From: Nocardia sp. NBC_01503
GTDB taxonomy: Bacteria > Actinomycetota > Actinomycetes > Mycobacteriales > Mycobacteriaceae
NCBI RefSeq assembly: GCF_036327755.1
Contig: NZ_CP109596.1
Location: forward strand, 1,860,001 to 1,924,000
Length of the DNA stretch: 64,000 nt
Direction of reading: 5' to 3'
Shown in pieces: positions 34,525-43,615 of the stretch (within the stretch, counting starts at the first letter, position 1; each line of letters starts with the position of its first letter). The position numbers and the translations under genes were made by a program. The notes below the pieces were generated by a model that saw nothing but the letters and a program-made list of their open reading frames with translations, had not been told where the DNA came from and made no database searches.

Positions 34525-35202
34525 TCAGGCCGAGACCAGCGCGTCCAGCACGGACAGGAACATGCCCAGCCCGTCATCGCTGGGTCCGGTGAGCGCCTCG
34601 GTGGCGTGCTCCGGATGCGGCATGAGCCCGACCACGCGACCGTTCGCGGAGCTGATGCCCGCGATACCGCGCTGCGAACCGTTCGGATTGTCGCCGGAGT
34701 AGCGGAAGACCACGCGGCCCTCGCCTTCCAGCTCGTCCAGCACCGGCGCGGACGCCTGGTAGCGGCCCTCACCGGACTTGAGCGGCACCAGGATCTGCGC
34801 ACCGGGCTCGTACCGGGAGGTCCACGCGGTATTCGCGGCCTCGACGGTCAGCCACTGGTCGCGGCAGATGAAGTGCAGGCCCTCATTGCGGGTGAGCACA
34901 CCCGGCAGCAGTCCGGCCTCGCACAGGATCTGGAAGCCGTTGCAGATGCCCAGGGTCGGCAGGCCGGAGCCCGCCGCCTCGATGACCTTCTCCATGACCG
35001 GCGCGAACCGGGCGATGGCGCCGGTGCGCAGGTAGTCGCCGTAGGAGAAGCCGCCGGGCACGATGACCGCGTCGACACCCTTCAGATCGGCGTCCCCGTG
35101 CCAGAGGCTGACCGCCTCGGCCCCGGCGAGCTTGACCGCGCGGGCGGCGTCGACATCGTCCAGGGTGCCCGGGAAGGTGATGACTCCGATGCGTGCGGTC
35201 AC
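34525..35202 (-). CDS. purQ: Phosphoribosylformylglycinamidine synthase, glutaminase subunit
   Basis: 225-aa class I glutamine amidotransferase; supplies ammonia to PurL. The amino terminus is [20 protein letters not shown], the catalytic Cys is in GICNGFQIL, and the His/Glu pair is in LMPHPEHA near the end. GTG at 35202 overlaps the purS stop by 4 bp. Ends before the hairpin repeat. Confidence 0.96.
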   Translation of the reverse strand: MTARIGVITFPGTLDDVDAARAVKLAGAEAVSLWHGDADLKGVDAVIVPGGFSYGDYLRTGAIARFAPVMEKVIEAAGSGLPTLGICNGFQILCEAGLLPGVLTRNEGLHFICRDQWLTVEAANTAWTSRYEPGAQILVPLKSGEGRYQASAPVLDELEGEGRVVFRYSGDNPNGSQRGIAGISSANGRVVGLMPHPEHATEALTGPSDDGLGMFLSVLDALVSA

Positions 35203-35432
35203 AGCCGGACGACCTTCCAGTCCTCGATGACGGTGTTGGCGAGCAGCGATTCGGCGATCTGCTCGAGCTCGGATTCGCTGACGTCGTCGGCGACCTCGAG
35301 CTCGAATCGCTTGCCCTGCCGCACCTCCGAGATCCCGGGGTGACCCAGGCGCCCCAGCGCGCCGACAATGGCCTGACCCTGCGGATCCAGGATTTCGGCC
35401 TTCGGCATCACCTCGACCACGACACGTGCCAC
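35199..35432 (-). CDS. purS: Phosphoribosylformylglycinamidine synthase, PurS subunit
   Basis: 77-aa small subunit that bridges PurL and PurQ. Starts [20 protein letters not shown] and carries the family block [19 protein letters not shown]. The GTG at 35432 has GGAG 6-7 bases upstream. Coupled to purQ. Confidence 0.95.
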   Translation of the reverse strand: MARVVVEVMPKAEILDPQGQAIVGALGRLGHPGISEVRQGKRFELEVADDVSESELEQIAESLLANTVIEDWKVVRL

Positions 35433-35614
35433 GCGTTGCTCCTCAGCTGGTGGGGCGGGCCCGGACGACCGTGTTCCACACAGTGCGGCCGAGCGGGGGT
35501 TTCGCTGATCAGCGTAGTTGGCGCGGCTGGAACACCCACGACCGGGTGGAACCCCCGTGGCACACGCCACAACCACCGTGGTGCGCATCCGGGTGCGGGA
35601 CTACCGTGGCAGGC

Positions 35615-36259
35615 ATGCGCATTGCCCATTTCGGACATTCCTGCATCTTGGTGGAGTTGAACGGCGCGAAGATTCTGTTCGATCCCGGCAACTTCTCACA
35701 CGGGTTCGAAGGGATCACCGGGTTGGACGCGATCGCCGTCACCCATCAGCATCCCGATCACATCTGCCCGAATCGCATCGAGGCGCTCATCGACGCCAAT
35801 CCGCAGGCGCGGCTGCTGAGCGATCCGCAGACCGCCCAGCAGCGCGGTGAACCGTGGGAGGCGGTGCATGCGGGGAATGTGCTCAAGGTCAAGGATGTCC
35901 AGATCACCGGCGGTGGCGGCCGGCATGCGGTGATCCACCCGGAGATCCCGGTCATCGACAACACCGTATTCCAGCTGGGCACCCCGGACGATCCCGCACA
36001 GCTGGTGCATCCGGGTGATTCGCTCTGGGTGCCGCCGGTCCCGGTGGGCGTCCTGGCCCTCCCGGCGGCCGCACCGTGGATGCGGATCAGCGAAGCGGTG
36101 GACTATCTGCGCGCGGTGAATCCGACGACGGCGTTCCCCATTCACTTCGGCATCATCGAACCGGCCGCCCAGGGCATCTATTTCGGCCGCTTCAACGAAA
36201 TGTCCCCCGCCAATACCGAATTCAAGGTGATTCAGGCGGAGGACCACGCCGACTTCTAG
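35615..36259 (+). CDS. Metallo-beta-lactamase-fold hydrolase
   Basis: 214 aa. The metal-binding motif H-x-H-x-D-H is THQHPDH at residues 43-49; other marks are MRIAHFGHSCILVEL at the start and AFPIHFG near residue 180 (last ligand His). This is the L-ascorbate-6-phosphate lactonase/UlaG-like branch, but the substrate is unknown. Start ATG at 35615. Divergent from purS. Confidence 0.88.
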   Translation: MRIAHFGHSCILVELNGAKILFDPGNFSHGFEGITGLDAIAVTHQHPDHICPNRIEALIDANPQARLLSDPQTAQQRGEPWEAVHAGNVLKVKDVQITGGGGRHAVIHPEIPVIDNTVFQLGTPDDPAQLVHPGDSLWVPPVPVGVLALPAAAPWMRISEAVDYLRAVNPTTAFPIHFGIIEPAAQGIYFGRFNEMSPANTEFKVIQAEDHADF

Positions 36260-36285
36260 GCCGCTGCCCCCATTTTTCAGGGCTT

Positions 36286-36357
36286 GCGATTCAGCGTCCC
36301 CATTGTGTCGATAGGGAATTCAGTTACTCGGACATCGACCCCATAGCGCTGAATCGC
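36286..36357. repeat. Separated 11-bp inverted repeat in a convergent gap
   Basis: GCGATTCAGCG at 36286-36296 and CGCTGAATCGC at 36347-36357 are exact complements with 50 bp between them. They lie between the MBL-fold gene stop and the M20 stop (36260-36379), which is otherwise empty. Could be a terminator base, an sRNA or an element end. Confidence 0.5.
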
Positions 36358-36379
36358 CGCCCGCACCATCGGTCTCGAG

Positions 36380-37738
36380 CTACTTGGCGTAGGACGCCAA
36401 GAACAGAGCCTCGGCCAGCGCCATATGCTCGATCTCGGAGGGATCCACGCTCTCGTTCGGAGCGTGGATCAGGCATTTCGGTTCCTCGACGCCCATCAGC
36501 ATGATCTCCGCATTCGGATAGGTGTCGGCGAAGACATTGCAGAGCGGGATGGAACCGCCCTGACCTTCGGTGGTGGCCGCACGGCCGTAGGACGCGGCGA
36601 AGGCGGCTTCCATCGCCTTGCGGGCGGGTCCGTCGGTCGCGGCGCGGAAGGGTGAGCCGGTGGCCTCGGTCTCGATGGTGACCTCGGCATGCCAGGGCGT
36701 ATGCGATTCCAGGTGCGCGGTAAGGGCTTTCAGCGCGTCCTGCGGTTCCACGCCGGGCGGGATGCGCAGGTTGAGGCGGGCCCGGGCTTTGGGCTGGATG
36801 GCGGCCGAGGAGCCGACCACCGGGGGCACATCCATACCCAGCACCGTGAGAGCCGGTCGCGCCCAGACCATATCGGAGACGGTGCCGCCGCCGACGATAT
36901 CCACACCGTCGAGCACATTGGCGTCGGCGCGGAATTGGTTCTCCGGGTACTGCACCCCATCCCACTTCTGATCATTGGGGAGGCCGTCGACGGTGGTGTT
37001 GCCGTCCGCGTCGCGCAGGCTGGCCAGGACGTGGATGAGCGCGGCGAGGGCATCGGGCGCGGGTCCGCCGAACATACCGGAATGCAGTGGCCCATCGAGG
37101 GTTTCGATGGTGACGAGCACATTCACATTGCCGCGCAGGGTCTGGGTGAAGGTGGGCACGCCGACCGCGAAATTGCCGCAGTCGCAGATGAGCAGCGTGT
37201 CCGACCGCAGCAGGTCCACATTCTTCGGAACGAACGCCTCGAGGCCACCGGTGCCCTGCTCCTCCGAGCCCTCGGCAACCAGGGTGATACCCACGGGGTA
37301 CTTGTCCCCCAACACTTTTCGCAGCGCCCGCAGCGCGGTCAGGTGCGTGACGATATTGCCTTTACAGTCCGCGCTACCGCGCCCGTACCAGCGCCCGTCC
37401 GCTTGCTCGGTCAGTTCCCAGACCGGCGTCTGCCAGGCATCGTCACCGAGCGGCGGCTGCACATCGTAGTGGCAGTACAGCATGACCGTCGGCGCACCGG
37501 GCGGCGCGGGATAGCGCGCGATCACCGCATTGCTGCCATCCGGCGTCTCGTGCAAACCCACATCCGTAAGCCCCTCGGCGGCAAAGGCATCCGCGACCCA
37601 CTGTGCGGCCTTCACACACTCCTCGACCGGGAACTGCCGGGCGTCGTAGACGGATTTGTACGAAACCAATTCGGTCAGATCGGTTTTCGCGCGCGGCATG
37701 AGTTCGCGCACGGCGGTGCGCAGGGCGTCTTCGGTCAT
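36380..37738 (-). CDS. M20-family metallopeptidase (dipeptidase type)
   Basis: 452 aa. First metal ligands in YCHYDVQPP (His90, Asp92), the shared Asp in GRGSADCKG, and Glu pair in AEGSEEQGTGG; the dimerisation domain follows (PLHSGMFGGPAPD). Family members cleave dipeptides, including carnosine-type and gamma-linked ones. Start preceded by GGAGGAGAGG, one of the strongest sites in the window. It is the last gene behind glsA, the antiporter and the 154-aa gene, with a 13-bp gap. Confidence 0.92.
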   Translation of the reverse strand: MTEDALRTAVRELMPRAKTDLTELVSYKSVYDARQFPVEECVKAAQWVADAFAAEGLTDVGLHETPDGSNAVIARYPAPPGAPTVMLYCHYDVQPPLGDDAWQTPVWELTEQADGRWYGRGSADCKGNIVTHLTALRALRKVLGDKYPVGITLVAEGSEEQGTGGLEAFVPKNVDLLRSDTLLICDCGNFAVGVPTFTQTLRGNVNVLVTIETLDGPLHSGMFGGPAPDALAALIHVLASLRDADGNTTVDGLPNDQKWDGVQYPENQFRADANVLDGVDIVGGGTVSDMVWARPALTVLGMDVPPVVGSSAAIQPKARARLNLRIPPGVEPQDALKALTAHLESHTPWHAEVTIETEATGSPFRAATDGPARKAMEAAFAASYGRAATTEGQGGSIPLCNVFADTYPNAEIMLMGVEEPKCLIHAPNESVDPSEIEHMALAEALFLASYAK

Positions 37739-37751
37739 TACCTCTCCTCCA

Positions 37752-38216
37752 TCAGCGATCGCTCTTGACTGTGTCACCCTTGCGCAGTGTTCCGGTCTCT
37801 TCCAGATAGGCGGCAAGCCGGTCGGGACAGTAGATCTCGATGGCGAGCGCGGTCGCGGTGAAGATCTGGGCGTCGGCGATGACCGGCCGGCTCCCCGGCC
37901 CGCTGGCCCCATTGCTGATGGACGCCTGATACCTGGCCTTGATGAGTGGCGAACTCGGATCCGAACAGACCAGGCCGCCGTCCTCGCCGAGCGAATCCGC
38001 GATCACCCGCGGATCGGGTGCGGCCAATCCCTCCTCCAGTAACCGAGATTGGAGTACTTGCGCCTTGCGCAGCGCCGCATCGCTGTCGCGGTCCTCCCGG
38101 AAGATGATCACCCCGGCCACCGCGATGGCCACCAGTACCACCGCCACCGACCAGTAGACGATCCGCCGGGATCGCGCGGAGGCCCCTTCCAGCTGTTCGA
38201 TCTCGACCTCGGTCAT
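37752..38216 (-). CDS. Hypothetical single-pass membrane protein in the gls/gad operon
   Basis: 154 aa. MTEVEIEQLEGASARSRRI, then one helix (VYWSVAVVLVAIAVAGVIIF) and an outside part with SLGEDGGLVCSDPSSPLIKARYQ and IEIYCPDRLAAYLEETGTL. The start overlaps the antiporter stop as ATGA. The outside part includes two Cys that might bond. No known family recognised; resembles DUF732-like small exported proteins in general appearance only. Confidence 0.75.
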   Translation of the reverse strand: MTEVEIEQLEGASARSRRIVYWSVAVVLVAIAVAGVIIFREDRDSDAALRKAQVLQSRLLEEGLAAPDPRVIADSLGEDGGLVCSDPSSPLIKARYQASISNGASGPGSRPVIADAQIFTATALAIEIYCPDRLAAYLEETGTLRKGDTVKSDR

Positions 38217-39643
38217 GCCAGCGCCTCCTCGGGGACCGCGATCTTCCAGCCCGGTTTGCGGAACTTGAAGAACAGGAACGGAATCAGCAGGCCGACCACG
38301 CCCATACCGAGCCCGATGAGCAGCACATATCCGAGCGCCCCTCCGCTGCCGTACTGCGAGGGCGGTACGAAGCCGATGAGGAACGCCGCGATGGACGAGA
38401 CCGTCCCGAGCCCGCAGAGTGCGATGAGCGCGGGCGCGCGATACCCGCGCGGATGATCGGGTTGCTTGCGCCGCAACTGGATAGCCGCGGCGAACATGAG
38501 CACGTACATGATCAGATACACCTGTGTGGTGATCACCGACAGAATCCAGTACGCACTGGAGACATCCGGAATGAAGGCATAGAGCAGGGCCAGCAGCGTG
38601 GTCACCACACCCTGCGCGACCAGCATGTTCTGTTGCACCCCATGCTTGTTCACCCGGGTCAGGACGGGCGGCAGATACCCCTCCTTGCGCCCGATGAGCA
38701 GCAGCCCCTTGGACGGTCCGGCCAGCCAGGTGAGCATGCCGCCCAGCGCCGCCGCCACCAGCATGACGCCCAGAATCGGTGTCAGGAAACCGATGTGGAA
38801 GTGATTGAAGAAACCGTCGAACGCCTGCATGACACCGGCGGTCAGGCTCAGATTCTGCGACGGCACCACCCAGCTGATCACCACGGCGGGCACGATGAAG
38901 ATGACCAGCACCAGGGCCACCGCCAGCGCCATGGCCTTCGGATACTCCTTCCCCGGATCCTGCAGCGTGGATACGTGCACCGCGTTCATCTCCATGCCCG
39001 CATAGGACAGGAAGTTGTTGACGATGAGCACCAGGCTGGCCAGTCCGGTCCAGGCGGGCAGCAGATGCCCGGCATCCATGGGCGCGGCCGACGGATTGCC
39101 CTGCGCCAGGAAGACCAGGCCGAGCACCACCAGCAGCACACCCGGGATCAGCGTGCCGATGATCAGCCCCATACTCGACAGTCCCGCAACGGTTTTGGTG
39201 CCCTGCGAGGAGACGAATACGCCCGCCCAATAGATGACGATGATGACGATGGCCACATAGGTGCCGTCGGCCGCCAGCGACGGATTGATGATGTAGGCGA
39301 AAGTGCTTGCCACATAGGCCAATAGGCTCGGATAGTAGAAGATGGTCATGGCGAACTGACACCACACCGCCAGGAACCCCATGGGCTGGGACAGCCCCTC
39401 ACCGACCCACTTGTACACCCCGCCAGCCCATCCCGAGGCCAGCTCGGCTGCGACGAAAGCCGTCGGCAGCAGGAACAACAGCGCGGGCAGCAGGTACAGG
39501 AATACACACGCCAGCCCGTACACGGCCATGGTGGGCGAGGAGCGCAGACTCGCCACCGAGCTGGTGGTCATGAGCGCCAGGGTCACCCACGAGATGTATT
39601 TGGTGGCAGTACCTTTCGCGACCGTAGTGGTCGTGCTTGCCAT
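38213..39643 (-). CDS. APC-family amino acid antiporter, GadC-like
   Basis: 476-aa, about 12-helix transporter of the glutamate:GABA antiporter branch: ASLRSSPTMAVYGLACVFLY (helix 1), PTAFVAAELASGWAGGVYKWVGE, then the GAGMEMNAVHV-like helix 6 region (NFLSYAGMEMNAVHVSTLQDP) and TWLAGPSKGLLLIGRKEGYLP. Start ATG has GGGAGG 8 bases upstream. With glsA next door it should exchange glutamate or glutamine for GABA or ammonia-bearing amino acids. A second GadC-like gene is at 42042. Confidence 0.88.
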   Translation of the reverse strand: MASTTTTVAKGTATKYISWVTLALMTTSSVASLRSSPTMAVYGLACVFLYLLPALLFLLPTAFVAAELASGWAGGVYKWVGEGLSQPMGFLAVWCQFAMTIFYYPSLLAYVASTFAYIINPSLAADGTYVAIVIIVIYWAGVFVSSQGTKTVAGLSSMGLIIGTLIPGVLLVVLGLVFLAQGNPSAAPMDAGHLLPAWTGLASLVLIVNNFLSYAGMEMNAVHVSTLQDPGKEYPKAMALAVALVLVIFIVPAVVISWVVPSQNLSLTAGVMQAFDGFFNHFHIGFLTPILGVMLVAAALGGMLTWLAGPSKGLLLIGRKEGYLPPVLTRVNKHGVQQNMLVAQGVVTTLLALLYAFIPDVSSAYWILSVITTQVYLIMYVLMFAAAIQLRRKQPDHPRGYRAPALIALCGLGTVSSIAAFLIGFVPPSQYGSGGALGYVLLIGLGMGVVGLLIPFLFFKFRKPGWKIAVPEEALA

Positions 39644-39664
39644 GATCCGCCTCCCGTTGGTTCG

Positions 39665-40576
39665 TCAGAACACCGAGAACCCGGTGGCGCGCGCGAATGC
39701 CTCCAGCGCGACCCCACCGGTAACCGAATTACCCTTCGGGTCGAGGCCGGGGCCCCAGACAGCAATCGAGCAGCGATCGGGTACGACGGCCAGGATCGCG
39801 CCGCCGACCCCACTCTTGCACGGCAATCCGACCCGGTAGGCGAACTCACCCGCCGCGTCATAGGTGCCGCAGGTGGTCATGAGCGCGGTGAGATGGCGAG
39901 CATCCGCGCGTTCCAGCAAACGGCTGCCGTCGGCACGCAGGCCGTGCCGGGCGACCAGGAGTCCGGCCTTGGCCAACTCGGTACAGGTGATGTCGAACGA
40001 GCACTGCCGGAAATAGTGGTCCAGCGCCAACTCCACCGGATTGCGCATATTGCCGAAACTGGACATGAGATAGCCGATGGCGCGATTGCGTTCACCGCTG
40101 CGCAGTTCGGATTCGGCAATGACGCTGTCGACATCGAGGGCCCGGTTTCCGGTCTCGGCGCGGAAGAGATCCCGCAGTGCGGCAACGGCATCGCCGGTAT
40201 CGAACAGCAATTGATCAGCTACCACAATTGCACCGGGGTTGATATACGGGTTACGCGGAATCCCCCGCTCCAACTCCAGCTCGATGAGGTCATTGAACGG
40301 CATACCCGAGGGCTCCCGCCGCACCCGATCCCAGATGACGGTGCCCTTGCGCGACAACACCAGCGCGAGCGCGAAAACCTTGGAAATACTCTCTATCGCA
40401 AAGGGAACCCCCACGTCACCATCGCCGTAGACCTGCCCTTCGGCGGTGGCGACGGCAATGCCGAACTGTTTGGGATCGACTGCGGCCAGACCCGGAATGT
40501 AATCGGCGACCGCACCTTCACCGATGTGTGGCGCTGCGGCGGACATCACCTGTCCTATGACATTCTGATAGTCCAT
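39665..40576 (-). CDS. glsA: Glutaminase
   Basis: 303-aa serine-lyase-fold glutaminase: glutamine to glutamate and ammonia. Catalytic motif SISK in FAIESISKVFALAL (with the Ser-x-x-Lys pair), PYINPGAIV, YLMSSFGNMRNP and SGVGGAILAVVPDR. I used the ATG at 40576 (MDYQNVIGQ); the frame allows ATG at 40606, but a likely operator (40580-40600) would then be coding. Divergent from gadB. Together they turn glutamine into GABA with a net use of protons and release of ammonia. Confidence 0.93.
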   Translation of the reverse strand: MDYQNVIGQVMSAAAPHIGEGAVADYIPGLAAVDPKQFGIAVATAEGQVYGDGDVGVPFAIESISKVFALALVLSRKGTVIWDRVRREPSGMPFNDLIELELERGIPRNPYINPGAIVVADQLLFDTGDAVAALRDLFRAETGNRALDVDSVIAESELRSGERNRAIGYLMSSFGNMRNPVELALDHYFRQCSFDITCTELAKAGLLVARHGLRADGSRLLERADARHLTALMTTCGTYDAAGEFAYRVGLPCKSGVGGAILAVVPDRCSIAVWGPGLDPKGNSVTGGVALEAFARATGFSVF

Positions 40577-40579
40577 GGA

Positions 40580-40600
40580 GCTGAATAGTAATCGTTCAGC
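40580..40600. promoter_or_regulatory. Inverted repeat in the glsA/gadB divergent gap
   Basis: GCTGAA-N9-TTCAGC, located in the 44 bp between the two starts, with the gadB ribosome binding site CTGGGAGG right after. Candidate shared operator for both gad transcripts. Confidence 0.5.
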
Positions 40601-40620
40601 AACCATCTCTGGGAGGCTAA

Positions 40621-42042
40621 ATGAGCGGCAATCCGGAATCCGATGATCTCTTCGCCATGCCCGGCCTGCGCCGCAGCGCCCCCAAGGCCGGATTCCCGGT
40701 CGCCGAGATGTTCGCGCAGGTGGCGTACGAGATCGTGCATGACGAACTGATGCTCGACGGGGTCTCTCGAATGAATCTGGCGACCTTCTGCACCACCTGG
40801 ATCGACGACCAGGCCCGCCGGCTCATGAACGAATCCCTCGACAAGAACATTGTCGACAAGGACGAATACCCGCAGACCGCCGAACTCGAACAGCGCTGTG
40901 TGCGTATGGTCGCCGACCTCTGGCACTCCCCCGATGCCATGAAGACCCTCGGCACCTCAACCACCGGCTCCAGCGAGGCCGCCATGCTCGGCGGGCTGGC
41001 CGCGAAATTCCGCTGGCGCAAGCGCGGTGGCACCGGCATCCCCAATTTCGTCTGCGGTCCGGTCCAGGTGTGCTGGGAGAAGTTCGCCCGCTACTTCGAT
41101 GTGGAGATCCGGCAGATCCCGCTGCGCGGAGACAAACTCACCATGCACCCGGACGATGTGGCCGCCTACTGCGATGAGAACACCATCATGGTGGTGCCCA
41201 CCTTCGGACAGACCTTCACCGGCCTGTTCGAGGACGTGGCCGGAATCAGTAGGGCCCTGGACGAACTGGAGCGCGAGACCGGACTCGACATCCCCATTCA
41301 CGTCGATGCGGCGAGTGGTGGCTTCCTGGCCCCGTTCTGCGCGCCCGAGGTGGTGTGGGACTTCCGGCTGCCCCGGGTGAAATCCATCAATGCCTCCGGC
41401 CACAAGACCGGACTCGCCCCGCTGGGCGCGGGCTGGGCCATCTGGCGCACCGCCGCCGATCTGCCCAAGGAGCTCATCTTCAATGTCGATTATCTCGGCG
41501 GCTCCATGGCCACCTTCAATCTCAATTTCTCCCGGCCGGGTGGGCAGGTCATCACCCAGTACTACGACTTCATCCGGCTCGGCCGCACCGGCTACGCCCA
41601 GGTGCAGTACGAGATCTACCGTGCCGCACAGCATCTCGCGAACGGTCTGACCGATACCGGACTCTTCGAAATGATCCACGACGGCGATCCCAACCGCGGT
41701 ATCACCGCCGTCTCGTGGAAATTGAAGGGCGAGCGCACCTTCAACCTCTACGACCTGTCCGACAAACTGCGCACCCGCGGCTGGCTCATCGCCGCGTATC
41801 CGCTGCCCGCCGACCGCGATGACGAGACCATCATGCGCGCGGTGCTGCGGCACGGTTTCACCCTCGATATGGCCGATCTGCTGCTCGCGGACCTCATGCG
41901 CTGCCTCAAGCAGCTCAACGCGCACCCGCTCACCACGTCGCTCACCCGGGAGGAGGCGGGCGGCTTCACCCACAATGCCACGCCCGCTGTGCCCACCGAG
42001 GACGCCGAGACCCACCCCGTCGCGGCGAAGGGTAAGAAGTAG
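40621..42042 (+). CDS. gadB: Glutamate decarboxylase
   Basis: 473-aa PLP enzyme: glutamate + H+ to GABA + CO2. The PLP lysine is K262 in SINASGHKTGLAPLG; TSTTGSSEAAMLGGLAAKFRWR and FSRPGGQVITQYY are typical of GadA/B. The start ATG follows CTGGGAGGC. The carboxy-terminal tail is longer than needed for the core and may act as the pH-dependent plug known in E. coli (inference). gadC follows with one overlapping base. Confidence 0.95.
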   Translation: MSGNPESDDLFAMPGLRRSAPKAGFPVAEMFAQVAYEIVHDELMLDGVSRMNLATFCTTWIDDQARRLMNESLDKNIVDKDEYPQTAELEQRCVRMVADLWHSPDAMKTLGTSTTGSSEAAMLGGLAAKFRWRKRGGTGIPNFVCGPVQVCWEKFARYFDVEIRQIPLRGDKLTMHPDDVAAYCDENTIMVVPTFGQTFTGLFEDVAGISRALDELERETGLDIPIHVDAASGGFLAPFCAPEVVWDFRLPRVKSINASGHKTGLAPLGAGWAIWRTAADLPKELIFNVDYLGGSMATFNLNFSRPGGQVITQYYDFIRLGRTGYAQVQYEIYRAAQHLANGLTDTGLFEMIHDGDPNRGITAVSWKLKGERTFNLYDLSDKLRTRGWLIAAYPLPADRDDETIMRAVLRHGFTLDMADLLLADLMRCLKQLNAHPLTTSLTREEAGGFTHNATPAVPTEDAETHPVAAKGKK

Positions 42043-43562
42043 TGGGCGGCGCGCATCGGGCGACTCCGGTCAGGTACCTCAGCGTCTCCGCGCTCGGATT
42101 CACCACCGCCGCATCGATTGTCACCTCGCTGCGCGGCCTGCCCATGATGGCCGAGGAAGAGTTGACGATGTTCTTCTACATCGGCTTCTCCACCCTCCTG
42201 TTCCTGATTCCGGCGGGACTCGTCGCCGCGGAACTGGGTAGCGCGTTCGGTAGGCAGGCCGGCGGTCTCTACGCCTGGATCAGCGGGGCCTTCGGGAAGA
42301 AGGTCGGCTTCTGGATCATCTTCCTGTCCTGGATTCAGGTGATCGTCTTCTATCCCACCGGTATGAGTTTCGCCGCGGCCGGTGTGGCCTTCGCCGCCGA
42401 CCGGCCGGATCTGGCGAACAACCACATCTTCGTCGGCATCTTCGCGATCGCCGCGTTCTGGCTGTGCACGCTGGTGGCATTCGTCAGTAATCAGTTCGCG
42501 CTCAAGGTGACTCGTGCGGGCTTCCTGCTCGGGACGGCGCTGCCGGGACTGCTGCTGGTGGCGGTGTTCATCTGGTGGCTCAGCACCGGGCACTCCGTCG
42601 GCTGGGAGCACACCGCCGACCCCGCGGTCACCGAAGTGGTCGAGGGACATGATTCCCCGCGCTTCTTCCCGTATATCGCGGGCCTGTCCGGGCTGGCCTT
42701 CCTGGCGGGCATTCTGCTGAATTTCGCGGGCGTCGAGGCGCAGGGCGTGCACGCCATGGAGTTGAAGGATCCGGCCAAGGGATATCCCGCGGCCATCATG
42801 ATCGCGGCCGTCACCGCGTTCGCCATCTTCACCCTGGGCGCGCTCGCGGTCGCGGGCATCGTGCCCTATAAGACGATGAACCTCAATACCGGTGTGTTCG
42901 ACGCCTTTTCGATCGGCTTCACCGAGATGACGCACTCCGCCTGGCCGGTGCGCGTACTCGCCGCGCTGATCGCCTACGGCGCGCTCGCGGGCGTGCTCGC
43001 CTGGATCATGGGCCCCAGCCGCGGTGTGCTCGCCACCGCGCACGACGGCATGCTGCCGCCGATGCTGCAGCAGGTGAACAACCGTGGCGTACAGGTCAAT
43101 ATCCTGGTCATCCAGGGCGTCATCGTGACCGCGCTGTCCTCGATCTACCTGTTCATGGACGATGTCAGCTCGGCGTTCTTCCTGATCTCGGCCATGGCGG
43201 TGAGCCTGTACCTGATCATCTACATGTTCATGTACGCCGCCGCCATCCGGCTGCGCTACAGCCGGCCGGAGCTACCGCGCGCCTTCAAGATTCCGGGCGG
43301 CAAGGCCGGAATCTGGTTGTTCGCCGGAATCGGTTTCCTGGCGGTGGCTTTCGCGTTCGTGCTGGCGTTCGTGCCGCCGTCGCAACTGCCCATCGGCAAT
43401 AAGGCGACCTATATCGGCCTGGTCGCGGGCGGCGCCATCGTGTTCAGCCTCATCCCGATGATCATCGAACGGATGAAGAAACCCTCCTGGATACCCTCGG
43501 ATGCGGTGAAAGCGAAGGCGCTGGGGCCCAGCGCCGATCGCTCCCACCTCACGCACACGTAA
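42042..43562 (+). CDS. gadC: Glutamate:GABA antiporter
   Basis: 506-aa APC transporter. Amino end RYLSVSALGFTTAASIVTSL, then MAEEELTMFFYIGFSTLLFL; helix 6 NFAGVEAQGVHAMELKDPAKG; MGPSRGVLATAHDGMLPP; carboxy tail about 25 residues, which in E. coli GadC blocks the pore at neutral pH. GTG start overlaps the gadB stop by one base. This is the classic gadBC operon. A hairpin terminator follows at 43563. Confidence 0.93.
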   Translation: MGGAHRATPVRYLSVSALGFTTAASIVTSLRGLPMMAEEELTMFFYIGFSTLLFLIPAGLVAAELGSAFGRQAGGLYAWISGAFGKKVGFWIIFLSWIQVIVFYPTGMSFAAAGVAFAADRPDLANNHIFVGIFAIAAFWLCTLVAFVSNQFALKVTRAGFLLGTALPGLLLVAVFIWWLSTGHSVGWEHTADPAVTEVVEGHDSPRFFPYIAGLSGLAFLAGILLNFAGVEAQGVHAMELKDPAKGYPAAIMIAAVTAFAIFTLGALAVAGIVPYKTMNLNTGVFDAFSIGFTEMTHSAWPVRVLAALIAYGALAGVLAWIMGPSRGVLATAHDGMLPPMLQQVNNRGVQVNILVIQGVIVTALSSIYLFMDDVSSAFFLISAMAVSLYLIIYMFMYAAAIRLRYSRPELPRAFKIPGGKAGIWLFAGIGFLAVAFAFVLAFVPPSQLPIGNKATYIGLVAGGAIVFSLIPMIIERMKKPSWIPSDAVKAKALGPSADRSHLTHT

Positions 43563-43613
43563 CCAGGTAGAAGGGTTCGGGGACTCGGTCCCCGAACCCC
43601 TTCTCATACCTGG
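43563..43613. terminator. Bidirectional terminator between gadC and oligopeptidase B
   Basis: Stem AGAAGGGTTCGGGGAC / GTCCCCGAACCCCTTCT around TCG, extended by CCAGGTA / TACCTGG outside; placed between two convergent stops. Confidence 0.85.
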
Positions 43614-43615
43614 GA

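Noticed and set aside
37752..39365. 537-codon minus frame through the antiporter and the 154-aa gene
   Set aside because: Only its end (from 38216) is a real gene; the first part is out of frame with the transporter.
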